Assembly (NCBI GenBank): GCA_003231975.1
Contig: QIKW01000207.1
Span: 1-35,909, forward strand
DNA from: Acidimicrobiia bacterium
Lineage (GTDB): Bacteria > Actinomycetota > Acidimicrobiia > Acidimicrobiales > SZUA-35
Direction of reading: 5' to 3'
DNA length: 35,909 nucleotides
Shown here one piece after another: positions 1-7,645 of the stretch (position 1 is the stretch's first letter; each line of letters starts with the position of its first letter). The notes under the pieces were generated by a model that was not told the origin of the DNA, did not search any database, and saw only the letters and a program-made list of their open reading frames with translations. Position numbers and translations under genes: made by a program.

Positions 1-2
1 GT

Positions 3-1001
3 GGTGGGGTTGGATCTGTTGCTGTTTGTTTGGTTGATGCTGTTGAGCGTTGGTCTGAATCTCAACACGAACTTGTTATTACCGCCGCGTTGTTTGCTGA
101 GTCGGGTGAATGGGTTCTTGACGGGTCACCAACCCCAGCGCACTGGCTAGCAGCTGTGGCTGATGTTGAAACTTGCACAGCTCGGGAATGGATCCGTGTG
201 GGCCGCCAACTCGCCGACCTGTCAGCTATCGCGGAGGCGTTTGAGGCGGGGGTGATTTCATATACAAAGGTCAGAGCCCTCACCCGCCTAGCCACCCCAG
301 CTAATCAGCACGAGTTACTGCAAATAGCGGTTGATACCCCAGCCGGGCACCTGGCCAGGGCCCTGGCGGCCTGGTTGAACAAAAACACCAGCCCCGAAGA
401 CCTTGACGCCTACCATCGCCAGCAACGGTCAGTGAAATGGCGGAACGAGCCAGACGGGATGGTCACCTTCACCCTACGGCTGCCCCCGTTCCTGGCCGGA
501 CTCCTCATAGCGTTCCTCACCAGCTGGGTAATGAAAACAAGGCCCCTACCAGAACCCGCCAAGGCTGGATCGGCTGGGCGGGCGCCGGTTTGGCCTTCGG
601 TGGCTCAACAACACGCCGACGCCCTACAAGCTCTGCTTGACGGTGGGCTTGGTCAGATGGTGACTGAGGTGATTGTGCATGTGCGCGGTGATGGGGTGAC
701 CCTGGATGATGGCACCCCGATTACAGACAGCGTCGCTAGAGAGATTGCTCCGACATCGTTTATCAGGGCTTTGATCCATGACGCTGAGCGGCGGCCGGTG
801 AATGTTTCTCGCCGTCGGCGGCATCCAAACACAGCTCAGAAACGGTTCGTGAAAGAACGAGACCGGGTATGTCGAGACTGCGGACGCCAGGATCTACTCC
901 AATACGATCACGTGCCCCCACACCGCCAAACCAGACACACCACCACCAACGAACTCGAACTGCGCTGCGCCCCCTGCCACCAACACAAACCAACCACCTA
1001 A
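3..1001 (+). CDS. DUF222 / HNH endonuclease-type protein (13E12 repeat family), 5' partial
   Basis: The frame is open to the left edge, so the true start lies outside the window; a TTG at 30 is the first in-window candidate start. The middle of the protein (A/R/L-rich, with the REWIRVGRQLADLSAIAEAF and GVISYTKVRALTRLA stretches) matches the helical DUF222 domain. The C-terminus is a clear HNH zinc-finger nuclease motif: CRDCG, then YDHVPPH, then a second CAPCHQHK pair just before the TAA stop. Such proteins are dispersed multicopy genes in actinobacteria; the M. tuberculosis 13E12 repeats are the best-known example. They are often linked to mobile or repetitive DNA, but their function is not firmly known. 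DNA cleavage is inferred from the HNH residues. Hairpin repeats start 8 bases after the stop, so gene and repeats may form one element. Family assignment is secure; role is not. Confidence 0.85.
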   Translation, partial: GGVGSVAVCLVDAVERWSESQHELVITAALFAESGEWVLDGSPTPAHWLAAVADVETCTAREWIRVGRQLADLSAIAEAFEAGVISYTKVRALTRLATPANQHELLQIAVDTPAGHLARALAAWLNKNTSPEDLDAYHRQQRSVKWRNEPDGMVTFTLRLPPFLAGLLIAFLTSWVMKTRPLPEPAKAGSAGRAPVWPSVAQQHADALQALLDGGLGQMVTEVIVHVRGDGVTLDDGTPITDSVAREIAPTSFIRALIHDAERRPVNVSRRRRHPNTAQKRFVKERDRVCRDCGRQDLLQYDHVPPHRQTRHTTTNELELRCAPCHQHKPTT

Positions 1002-1008
1002 AAGCCAG

Positions 1009-1132
1009 AGGGTCTGGGATTTGGGATGTTTCGGGCTCGGCCGAAACTCCAAGGAACCCGAAGGGTTCCAAAGGGTCTGGGATTTGGGATGTTTCGGGCT
1101 CGGCCGAAACTCCAAGGAACCCAAAGGGTTCC
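1009..1132. repeat. Two-copy tandem repeat of a twin-hairpin unit (63-bp period)
   Basis: Copy 1 (1009-1069) and copy 2 (1072-1132) are each 61 bp and differ at one base, with a 2-bp AA linker. Each unit contains two perfect hairpins: GTTTCGG/CCGAAAC with a 6-nt loop (1028-1047 and 1091-1110), and GGAACCC/GGGTTCC with a 3-nt loop (1053-1069 and 1116-1132). The single difference (G to A) falls in the second hairpin's loop, so both stems are intact in both copies. The array begins 8 bases after the DUF222-HNH stop and could act as a terminator or mRNA-stabilising structure, although only a short T run follows (around 1137-1140). Confidence 0.9.
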
Positions 1133-1165
1133 CGGTCTTTCCCGACACTGTCACAGGCCGTTGCT

Positions 1166-1187
1166 ACTGTCGAACTAGTTCGACAGT
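1166..1187. repeat. 22-bp perfect palindrome
   Basis: The half-site is ACTGTCGAACT, followed immediately by its exact reverse complement with no spacer. The ACTGTCG core recurs in the neighbouring inverted repeat at 1214-1238 and partly at 1145-1153 (GACACTGTC). A spacer-free palindrome of this length is more typical of a protein-binding or recombination site than of a transcription terminator; this reading is inference. Confidence 0.85.
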
Positions 1188-1213
1188 GACCCGCTCGCTT
1201 CCCCCGCCGCCCA

Positions 1214-1238
1214 CTGTCGGAGACCGACGCTCCGACAG
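1214..1238. repeat. Inverted repeat, 9-bp stem with 7-nt loop
   Basis: CTGTCGGAG (1214-1222) and CTCCGACAG (1230-1238) are exact reverse complements separated by 7 bases. The arm shares CTGTCG with the palindrome at 1166-1187, so the two sites look like variants of one motif about 50 bp apart. Confidence 0.8.
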
Positions 1239-1410
1239 CTCCGAAACGAACCGGCGCAACCGGCGCACACGAATGAGTCCGAACTCGGCCGCGTCGGCCC
1301 AGGTGCGAGCTGGCCGACCGCAAGCCACATCACTCGAACCCGGCCAACGCGTCCCCAGGCGCGTCCGCGCCGCCCTCAGTGACCGAACCACCACCTCAAG
1401 TAGCAGAAAC

Positions 1411-1424
1411 GCGTCCGCGGACGC
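1411..1424. repeat. 14-bp perfect palindrome
   Basis: GCGTCCGCGGACGC is self-complementary. In GC-rich DNA this is weaker evidence than the 22-bp site, but it lies in the same palindrome-rich spacer, and a related GCGTCC sequence recurs near 1347-1365. Confidence 0.5.
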
Positions 1425-1789
1425 TGATGCGGGCGATGTGGCCCCGAGCAACCGTTCACCTGTAGACACTCGGCAAACTCGATGGATCACAGGGGCGAAC
1501 CAAGCGAGACTGCAAGAGTGCTGATTCGCCAAGAGACCGACGCTGATCTTGACCCAATTGACCGCGTCCACAACATGGCTTTTGCGCCGTCTGGTCCGCC
1601 AGACCAAACCGGAGATTGCGTTGAATCTGAAACTTAACCACCAGATGCAATTCGGTGATTCAGTTTGCAGGTATGGCTACGTGACTGGCAAGAAGTGCGC
1701 AAGCGTGACCGGAATGGCTGTGTGGCTTGTTGGTGGACGCGCCCCCGCTACACCCCCACCACATCGGTGTATCCAGGCTAAGAGGCTCG

Positions 1790-2367
1790 ATGAAAAGCGT
1801 TGAGGTTTCGCGTTCGCTGGACCGAACAGGTGAACTCACTTCATATGAGGCATACGTTGCAAGCTTGCCAGAATCAGACCGCGGCGCCTTCCGGCTGGTC
1901 CTTGCCGAATGCATGAGCGAAGCGAATGTCATATATCAACCGCCGATGGCGTTTTCGCTGGAGTTGGGCGACGAGATCGGCGATCTGCGCTTTCAGGCCC
2001 AACGATCTCCAGAGGTCGTTGCCGCGTGGGATCGTTGGAGCCTTTGCATGGCTGCAAGCGGTTACGACTTAACCTCGCGAGATGAAGCCGCCGAACTGAG
2101 CAGCACCTCGGCAGGGCCAGCAACTGACCTCTTGGAAGAGGTTGGGGCGTCTGGCTCGCTGCCACCCCTGAGCAGATAGCACGGTTCGAAGAGTTGTTGA
2201 CAGAGGTGCAGGCGGTCGAAATGAGGATCGTTGCGACCGATCTTGGCTGTGCGTCTGAAGCTGAGGTTGACAGGATCACAGCCGCAGCAGTGGACTCGGC
2301 GGCGAGAGCATGGTTGGCCGACAATGGCGATCGAGTGGCCCTGATCCTGGCCGAACAGGCGGAGTAG
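1790..2367 (+). pseudogene. Conserved-looking hypothetical protein, broken by a single-base frameshift
   Basis: Frame A runs from the ATG at 1790 to a TAG at 2177-2179. Frame B is open from 2128 to the TAG at 2365-2367 and continues the same style of protein (EQIARFEELLTEVQAVEMRI, then a TDLGCASEAEVDRI region). Together they resemble small actinobacterial exported or lipoprotein-like hypotheticals with a W-x3-CM-x3-G motif (DRWSLCMAASGYD) followed by an A-x-D-x2-C motif (VATDLGC). The two frames join naturally at the run of four C at about 2163-2167, where one extra C would restore one frame of about 193 residues. No signal peptide is visible from this start, so the N-terminus may also be missing. 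It could be a real pseudogene or an assembly indel. Function unknown. Confidence 0.55.
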
Positions 2368-2394
2368 CCGTCAGCGGCTTCGTTGGGTAAGGCG

Positions 2395-2955
2395 TTACGC
2401 CGTTTCGATGCCCCGGGCCAAAATCCAGGCGTGACCATCGCCTTCTCCGGCCTCCAGGATTTCCAGATGGCCAAAGGCGTCGGTTAGTTCACCCGCCATG
2501 GCCCGGAATGGGCCCGGCTTGGCATCAACTTCGCTCAACACAGCAACGGCCAACAGCCCGCCCGGTGTCAGCCTTTGAACCATCTGGGGATAGAGCCGAA
2601 CGTCGCGAAACAGATGGCAAACAACAAGGTCAGCTTGCGGGCCCTCAGGAAGGCCCCTGTCCAAATCAACCACGTCGAACCGGCAAGAACTGGACACTGC
2701 GTTCTCAGCAGCCAACTTCTTGGCCAGGCCAATTGCGGTTCCAGAAATATCAACGCCGTGCACCTTCAACCCGCGCAACGCCAGCCACACAGATGTGCCG
2801 CCGCTTCCGCAGGCAAGCTCAAGGGCGAAACCCGTCGTTGGAAACAGATCAACGTGGTCGCCAAACTTGGAGGGCGGGGTGATGGGGCCCGGCATGGCTT
2901 CCAACACTGCGGTCTCATAGCGTTGATCCCAACGGACCCGATCTTCCTGGGCCAC
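2395..2955 (-). CDS. Class I SAM-dependent methyltransferase
   Basis: A 186-residue protein with a Rossmann-type methyltransferase core: the SAM-binding motif I ALELACGSGGTSVWLALRG near residues 44-62, the acidic end of strand 2 in GVDIS near 67-71, and a motif-II-like DLVVCHLF. The N-terminal W-x2-RY (RWDQRY) is typical of small TehB-like or generic methyltransferases. I chose the GTG at 2955, four bases after the tetR stop, because it removes an implausible 17-residue leader that would lie inside tetR and brings the protein to normal family length; there is no strong Shine-Dalgarno sequence, so coupling to tetR is likely. It is the last gene of the run that starts at nuoA1. The substrate cannot be told from the sequence. 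Confidence 0.8.
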   Translation of the reverse strand: MAQEDRVRWDQRYETAVLEAMPGPITPPSKFGDHVDLFPTTGFALELACGSGGTSVWLALRGLKVHGVDISGTAIGLAKKLAAENAVSSSCRFDVVDLDRGLPEGPQADLVVCHLFRDVRLYPQMVQRLTPGGLLAVAVLSEVDAKPGPFRAMAGELTDAFGHLEILEAGEGDGHAWILARGIETA

Positions 2956-2959
2956 AGAT

Positions 2960-3589
2960 CTAGGGCAGGTCGTAACGAAGGCGGAGGCCAGCAACCACCA
3001 TGTCAAGGCCGGTGTCGAACAGCTCGGCTCTGGTGATCTGATCTACGTTCTGCACAAAGGCCTGAAGTTCCGGATCGCCCAAGGGCTCGGCCAGCCTGGA
3101 CTGATCCGACCGCAACTGGTTCATTGTGCCTCGCTCGTTGGCGGCGTGGCCCATCACGAAGGAAACAGCAAAGTGCAGGGCCGCATGAGCGTCTTCGATG
3201 GACAAACCGACCGCCAGGAATCGTTGATGAGACCAGTAAAGAACCCGGAACGCCTCTTCTGAGGGAGCCCGGCGGGTTGCGAACAACTCAAGGGCAGATT
3301 CGTGCCTCAGCAGCACCTTGTTGAATGACAACAAACCAAGCCGAATGGCTGTTTCCCAGTCGTCATCGGCAACGTCAGGCAGCTCAATTTCGGTGTAGAG
3401 CAGATCTAGGACAGCATCAAACAGGTCGCTCTTGCTTGTGACGTAGTGGTACAGCGACATTGCCTCGACGCCAAGTTCGGCGCCCAGCTTGCGCATCGAC
3501 AAACCGTCAATGCCAGTAGCGTCGATCAGCTCGAGGGCGGCGGAGGCAATCCGGGCCCGGCTGAGAGCTTGCCGGTCCACAACAGTCAT
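2960..3589 (-). CDS. TetR/AcrR-family transcriptional regulator
   Basis: A 209-residue protein with a standard N-terminal TetR DNA-binding domain: helices around residues 8-25, then the helix-turn-helix GLSMRKLGAELGVEAMSLYH (about 29-48) and the YHYVTSKSDLFDAVLD cap. The remainder is an all-helical ligand and dimerisation domain resembling the TetR C-terminal class; its ligand is unknown. The ATG at 3589 overlaps the midA stop as ATGA, and the methyltransferase start follows the tetR stop by four bases, so these genes look co-translated. TetR genes usually repress a neighbouring transcription unit, but no operator-like palindrome is obvious beside it because it sits inside an operon. Confidence 0.9.
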   Translation of the reverse strand: MTVVDRQALSRARIASAALELIDATGIDGLSMRKLGAELGVEAMSLYHYVTSKSDLFDAVLDLLYTEIELPDVADDDWETAIRLGLLSFNKVLLRHESALELFATRRAPSEEAFRVLYWSHQRFLAVGLSIEDAHAALHFAVSFVMGHAANERGTMNQLRSDQSRLAEPLGDPELQAFVQNVDQITRAELFDTGLDMVVAGLRLRYDLP

Positions 3590-4536
3590 GGCGCCAGGCT
3601 AGGCGAACCGAACGCCCACTGAACGCAAAGCCACGAGCCAAGCCCGCCTGGGTCCAGCAAGGCCTCGGCTTCGCCAATTCGGCTACGCATCCGCATTGCC
3701 GCCAAGTCCGGCCTGGCTGCGTTGGCCAACCAGTGCGCCTTGCCCTCTACTACTAGCTCCTGAATACCGTGAGCCCGAAGAAACGCGGCCTGGGTGGCAA
3801 CCGAAGTTGGGGGTGGGAGTTGGTCAAGCGCAACGTCGGTGGTTATGTCCCACTGGCCAGCGGCGAGGTAAGGATCATCACCTCGTTCGTGATTGCGGAA
3901 GGTTCGCAGCCAGCCTCCCCTCTGGGCCAACTCGACAGTGGTGAGGGCCCCGTAGTCGAAAGCCACAATCCTGGCCGGCGACCGAGAGATCACATCGGCC
4001 ATCAGTTCTGCGGCTGCGGTGTGCAGCGGGAAAGGGCGGCCAATCTCCATCAGCTCAGAACCGCTGAAGGCCGGCGGAGCACCCTCTAGCTCGGCCCAGG
4101 TTTCAGCCCCGTCCTGAACGAACACTTCCTCCCAACCAACAGACGCCCTGCGCCCAATGCGGAACGGCACATTGTCCAAAAGTTCGTTGGCCAGAACCAC
4201 CCCGTTCTCCAAATCTGACGGAAGCTCAACGTTATTCGCCCTGTCCATTCCAACCAGCTGCCAGGCTTTGGAACACTTAGGGCGGGAAAGGGCAAGGGCT
4301 CGCAACAAGGTGCCAGGGCCGGTGCCAAGGTCTATCACCGGGAAGGGGTCTGGTTTGCCAAGTTCGTGCCACCACACATCAAGGGCTCTGGCCAGAACGG
4401 CTCCGAAAAGCGGCCCAACCTCTGGGCTGGTGATGAAGTCTCCCCGGCGGCCTGCTATGCCGCGACCGGATGCGTAGAAACCGTCGGCAGGATGGTAGAG
4501 GCAACGCTCCATGTACTTGTCGAACCGTTCAGCCAC
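3586..4536 (-). CDS. MidA/NDUFAF7-family SAM-dependent methyltransferase (complex I assembly factor homologue)
   Basis: The N-terminal YMERCLYHPADGFYASG (about residues 8-24) and GDFITSPEVGPLFG (about 32-45) are hallmarks of the COG1565/MidA family. They are followed by SAM motif I IDLGTGPGTLLRAL (about 68-81) and VVLANELLDNVPFR (about 113-126), the family's ANE-x-LD signature. The eukaryotic member NDUFAF7 symmetrically dimethylates Arg85 of complex I subunit NDUFS2, the NuoD homologue. Here the gene follows nuoN1 by 43 bases in the same direction, which supports a role with complex 1. The frame is open further upstream into nuoN1; I chose the GTG at 4536, but family members often carry about 20 more N-terminal residues, so a non-ATG start between 4580 and 4536 is possible. 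The stop overlaps the tetR start (ATGA). Confidence 0.85.
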   Translation of the reverse strand: MAERFDKYMERCLYHPADGFYASGRGIAGRRGDFITSPEVGPLFGAVLARALDVWWHELGKPDPFPVIDLGTGPGTLLRALALSRPKCSKAWQLVGMDRANNVELPSDLENGVVLANELLDNVPFRIGRRASVGWEEVFVQDGAETWAELEGAPPAFSGSELMEIGRPFPLHTAAAELMADVISRSPARIVAFDYGALTTVELAQRGGWLRTFRNHERGDDPYLAAGQWDITTDVALDQLPPPTSVATQAAFLRAHGIQELVVEGKAHWLANAARPDLAAMRMRSRIGEAEALLDPGGLGSWLCVQWAFGSPSLAP

Positions 4537-4579
4537 AATTTGTAAGGTTAGGGCCGCGGGGCGCAGGCAGAGAGCAGCG

Positions 4580-6088
4580 CTAATTGACCAGGCTGAAGTC
4601 GGTGAGGTTGGCGATCTGGCCAAGAAGCACCGTTCCGGCCAGAATCGTGAACACAACGGTGAGGGCCAGGGCGGCCTGAAGCGATGACGGGATCACGATT
4701 GGCGCCTTGTCGTCGTTGGGGGCGCTGACGAACCACATCTGTTTGGCGATTACTAGGTAGTAGTAAGCAGCCAGCACCGAGTTAACAGCGGCCACAACGG
4801 CAAGCGCCACACCCCAGGTGTTGCCGTCTGCGGTGAGCACCCGGAATACCTCGAACTTGGCCCACCAGCCACCAACCGGGGGAATCCCGGCCAGCGAAAA
4901 CAGGAACGCTGTCATCACAACTGTGAGGCCAGGTGCGTAGCTGAACATGCCTGCGTAGCTGGAGATCTCGCCCGACCTGGTTTTGCGGGCCACCGCGATC
5001 ACAACAGCGAATGCACCAAGGTTCATTGCCGCGTAGATAACCAGGTAGGTGACAATGGCCGATGCGGCCTGATCCGGGCGGGAGCTGAACACGGCGAGGG
5101 GCGCCAGCATGTATCCAGCCTGGGCCACCCCGGAGTAGGCCAACATCCGCACAATGTTGCTCTGGCGCATGGCGATCAAGTTGCCAACAGTCATGCTTGC
5201 GGCGCTGAGCACCCACAAGAGGGGCTCAACCACGGCGGCTTGGCCGGGGAATGCAAACAGCACCACGCTGATTAAGGCAACAAAGCCGGCCGCCTTTGAA
5301 GCCACGGCCAGGAATGCGGTGAGCGGGGTTGGCGCTCCTTCGTATGTGTCTGGTGCCCATGTGTGGAACGGCACAGCAGACACCTTGAACCCGAACCCGA
5401 TGATGGTGAACACAACGGCCAGAGTGATAAGCGGGACGCTTTCGCCAGTAGTTAACGCAGCCCCAATGTCTACCAGTTTGGTGCTGCCGCTGACGCCGTA
5501 GAGGATGGACATCCCGTACAGCATGATTCCCGAGGCGAACACGCCCATCAGCATGTACTTGAGGCCAGCCTCGTTTGATCTGAGGTCTCGTTTGCGCCAG
5601 GCCGCCATCAGGTAGGCCGGGATGGAAACCAATTCGATGGCAACAAAGATCGACACAAGGTCACGAGCCGAGGTCATAACCAGCATGCCAACAATCGACG
5701 CTGATATGAGCTGGTAGTACTCGCTGTCGTAGTAGTCGCCCTCCAGCATGTAGTTGGTGCTGAGCAACACGATCACGTATCCCGAAAGCAGGAACAGGCC
5801 CTTCAGCACCAGCGAGTATTCATCAACCACGTAGGCCCCGTCGAACATGGTGCGTGGCAATTCGCCGCCGTCGTTCCAAAGGGTTATTACTGGGATAAGG
5901 GCAATCAGGAAGGTGAGGCTGGTGAGGGTTGGGATCAGCTTCCGCACCCGTTCAAGCCAGATGAGGTCGACGATGGTGACGATGGCGCCGCCTGCCAGCA
6001 GCAACAGCTCGGGCGCGGCCGCGTGCCAGTCTATGTCTGGCCGATTGAACGGCACCTGTTCTACTTGGGCCAGGATGGCAGCGAGCAT
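4580..6088 (-). CDS. nuoN: NADH-quinone oxidoreductase-type subunit N (complex 1)
   Basis: A 502-residue, very hydrophobic antiporter-like proton-channel subunit with about 14 membrane segments. The conserved channel Glu is at 152 in FVAIELVSIPAY, and the broken-helix Lys at 235 in GFGFKVSAVPFHTWAPD, followed by TYEGAPTPLTAFLAVASKAAG. The usual YSGVAQAGYML segment is also present. It is the membrane-arm end gene of the eleven-gene operon and begins three bases after the nuoM1 stop. It is clearly paralogous to, but distinct from, the 534-residue NuoN at 21473-23077. Nothing suggests loss of proton-pumping residues. Confidence 0.96.
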   Translation of the reverse strand: MLAAILAQVEQVPFNRPDIDWHAAAPELLLLAGGAIVTIVDLIWLERVRKLIPTLTSLTFLIALIPVITLWNDGGELPRTMFDGAYVVDEYSLVLKGLFLLSGYVIVLLSTNYMLEGDYYDSEYYQLISASIVGMLVMTSARDLVSIFVAIELVSIPAYLMAAWRKRDLRSNEAGLKYMLMGVFASGIMLYGMSILYGVSGSTKLVDIGAALTTGESVPLITLAVVFTIIGFGFKVSAVPFHTWAPDTYEGAPTPLTAFLAVASKAAGFVALISVVLFAFPGQAAVVEPLLWVLSAASMTVGNLIAMRQSNIVRMLAYSGVAQAGYMLAPLAVFSSRPDQAASAIVTYLVIYAAMNLGAFAVVIAVARKTRSGEISSYAGMFSYAPGLTVVMTAFLFSLAGIPPVGGWWAKFEVFRVLTADGNTWGVALAVVAAVNSVLAAYYYLVIAKQMWFVSAPNDDKAPIVIPSSLQAALALTVVFTILAGTVLLGQIANLTDFSLVN

Positions 6089-6091
6089 GGT

Positions 6092-7633
6092 CTACTTTCC
6101 GAGGGCGGCCACGGCGTCAGCCATTGCCGATACGGGATCGTTCATTACATCGAAGAGGAGCCCTGGCAGGAAGCCGAGTATCAGGATTAGAGCCAGAATG
6201 GGCGCCCACGCAATCCATTCGAAGGTGTTGACGTCTGTAATGTTCGGGTCGTCTGCAAACTCTTCAGACGGAGTGCCAAACGCAGTGCGCTGAAGCAGCC
6301 ACAGCAGGTAGGCCGCGGCCAGCACTGTGCCTAGGGCTGCCACCACCATGTAGAAACGGAAGAGGCCGTCGCTGAGCCCAGGCGCGGGGCTGTATGAGGC
6401 CAGGATGACCGGGAACTCGCCCCAGAAACCGGCCAAGCCGGGCAGACCAAGCGAAGCCATCGAGGTGAAGGCCAGAATCCAGCCAAGTTTGGGGGCCTGG
6501 GTCAGCATCCCGCCAAGCCGTTTGATTTCAAGCGTGTGGTACCGCTCTTTCACCGAGCCTGCAACGAAGAACAACATGCCGGTGATGAGGCCGTGAGCAA
6601 CCATGCCAAAGATGGCGGCCTGAATGCCAAAGGTGGTAAGGGTGGCGATTCCCAGCATCACATAACCCATGTGGGCGACCGAGGAGAAGGCAATGAGGCG
6701 CTTCATGTCGGTTTGGGCCAGGCAGCCAAGAGCTCCGTAGATGATGCCGATAACAGCCAGCCCACCAATGATTGGGGCCCAATCCACCGCGGCTTCGGGC
6801 AGGATTGGGATGGCGATGCGAACAAATCCGTAGGTGCCAAGCTTCAGCAGCACCGCGGCCAGAATCACCGAACCCTGGGTTGGTGCCTGGGTGTGGGCAT
6901 CTGGCAGCCAGGTGTGGAACGGGAACATTGGCACCTTGATGCCAAAGCCCATGAACATGCCACCAAATATCAACCATTGCGTCCTGGATGAGATCTCGGT
7001 GTTTGCCACCAGCTCGGCCAGACGCTGCATGTCAAATGTCTGGGATCCCGTTACCCAATAAAGGGCCAGGAAACTGACAAGCATCAAGGCGGAACCAAAC
7101 AACGTGAACAGGAAGAACTTGATGGCGGCATACAGCCGGTCTGGGCCGCCCCACACGCCGATCATGAAGTACATCGGCAACAACACAACCTCGAAGAACA
7201 CGAAGAACAGAACCAAGTCTTGGGCAACGAAAGTGCCGAGCATGCCGGTGTGAAGCACCAGCATCAGGATCAGGAAGGCCTTTGCGTTTCCCGGTTCTGG
7301 GATGTGATCCCAGCTGTAGATGATCACCAACGGGGTTATCAGAAGAGTCAACGCCACAAGGGGCAGCGAGATCCCATCCAGCGCAACGCTGTAACGGGCG
7401 TTCACAACGTCGATCCAGCTCTTGTCTATTGCGAACTGGAGGGCGGAGGAGTTGTCGTAGTTGAACTTCACCAGGAGGGCGGCACCAACGGCGGCCGTTG
7501 CGAGGGATGTGACCAACGCAATCAGCTTGTGGAGTTCTTCCTGCTTTTCTGGGATTGCCATCATCAGTGCCACCCCGACAAGGGGGAGGAACACCATGAG
7601 GCTGATGCCGTTGTTGTTCAAAAAGTCAGTCAC
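6092..7633 (-). CDS. nuoM: NADH-quinone oxidoreductase-type subunit M (complex 1)
   Basis: A 513-residue antiporter-like membrane subunit. Channel residues are intact: Glu148 in FFVFFEVVLLPMYF, Lys233 in GFGIKVPMFPFHTWLPDAH, and Lys264 in AAVLLKLGTYGF, followed by KRLIAFSSVAHMGYV. The start is a GTG (residues MTDFLNNNG), 12 bases after the nuoL1 stop, with only a weak purine-rich ribosome site. The membrane core aligns closely with NuoM2, so this proton channel should be functional. It lies between nuoL1 and nuoN1 in canonical LMN order. Confidence 0.96.
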   Translation of the reverse strand: MTDFLNNNGISLMVFLPLVGVALMMAIPEKQEELHKLIALVTSLATAAVGAALLVKFNYDNSSALQFAIDKSWIDVVNARYSVALDGISLPLVALTLLITPLVIIYSWDHIPEPGNAKAFLILMLVLHTGMLGTFVAQDLVLFFVFFEVVLLPMYFMIGVWGGPDRLYAAIKFFLFTLFGSALMLVSFLALYWVTGSQTFDMQRLAELVANTEISSRTQWLIFGGMFMGFGIKVPMFPFHTWLPDAHTQAPTQGSVILAAVLLKLGTYGFVRIAIPILPEAAVDWAPIIGGLAVIGIIYGALGCLAQTDMKRLIAFSSVAHMGYVMLGIATLTTFGIQAAIFGMVAHGLITGMLFFVAGSVKERYHTLEIKRLGGMLTQAPKLGWILAFTSMASLGLPGLAGFWGEFPVILASYSPAPGLSDGLFRFYMVVAALGTVLAAAYLLWLLQRTAFGTPSEEFADDPNITDVNTFEWIAWAPILALILILGFLPGLLFDVMNDPVSAMADAVAALGK

Positions 7634-7645
7634 TTGTTTGCTTTC

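Larger units (their letters stand above)
1002..1789. other. Non-coding, repeat-rich spacer after the DUF222-HNH gene
   Basis: Nearly 800 bases without a convincing gene. It holds a two-copy 63-bp tandem repeat (1009-1132), a 22-bp perfect palindrome (1166-1187), a 9-bp-stem inverted repeat (1214-1238), a 14-bp palindrome (1411-1424) and a 6-bp-stem hairpin GTCTGG/CCAGAC (1589-1604). Open frames crossing it on both strands are Pro/Arg/Ser-rich, repeat across the tandem units only because 63 is a multiple of three, and show no domain. The part from 1605 to 1789 shows nothing recognisable apart from a weak AAGAGG in front of the ATG at 1790. Confidence 0.6.

Noticed and set aside
1009-1132. Possible CRISPR array
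   Set aside because: Only two nearly identical adjacent units with a 2-bp linker, no variable spacers and no cas genes.
1021-1607. Open reading frames on both strands across the palindrome-rich spacer
   Set aside because: They arise from the 63-bp (21-codon) tandem repeat and GC-rich sequence; they lack ribosome sites and domains and are Pro/Arg/Ser-biased.
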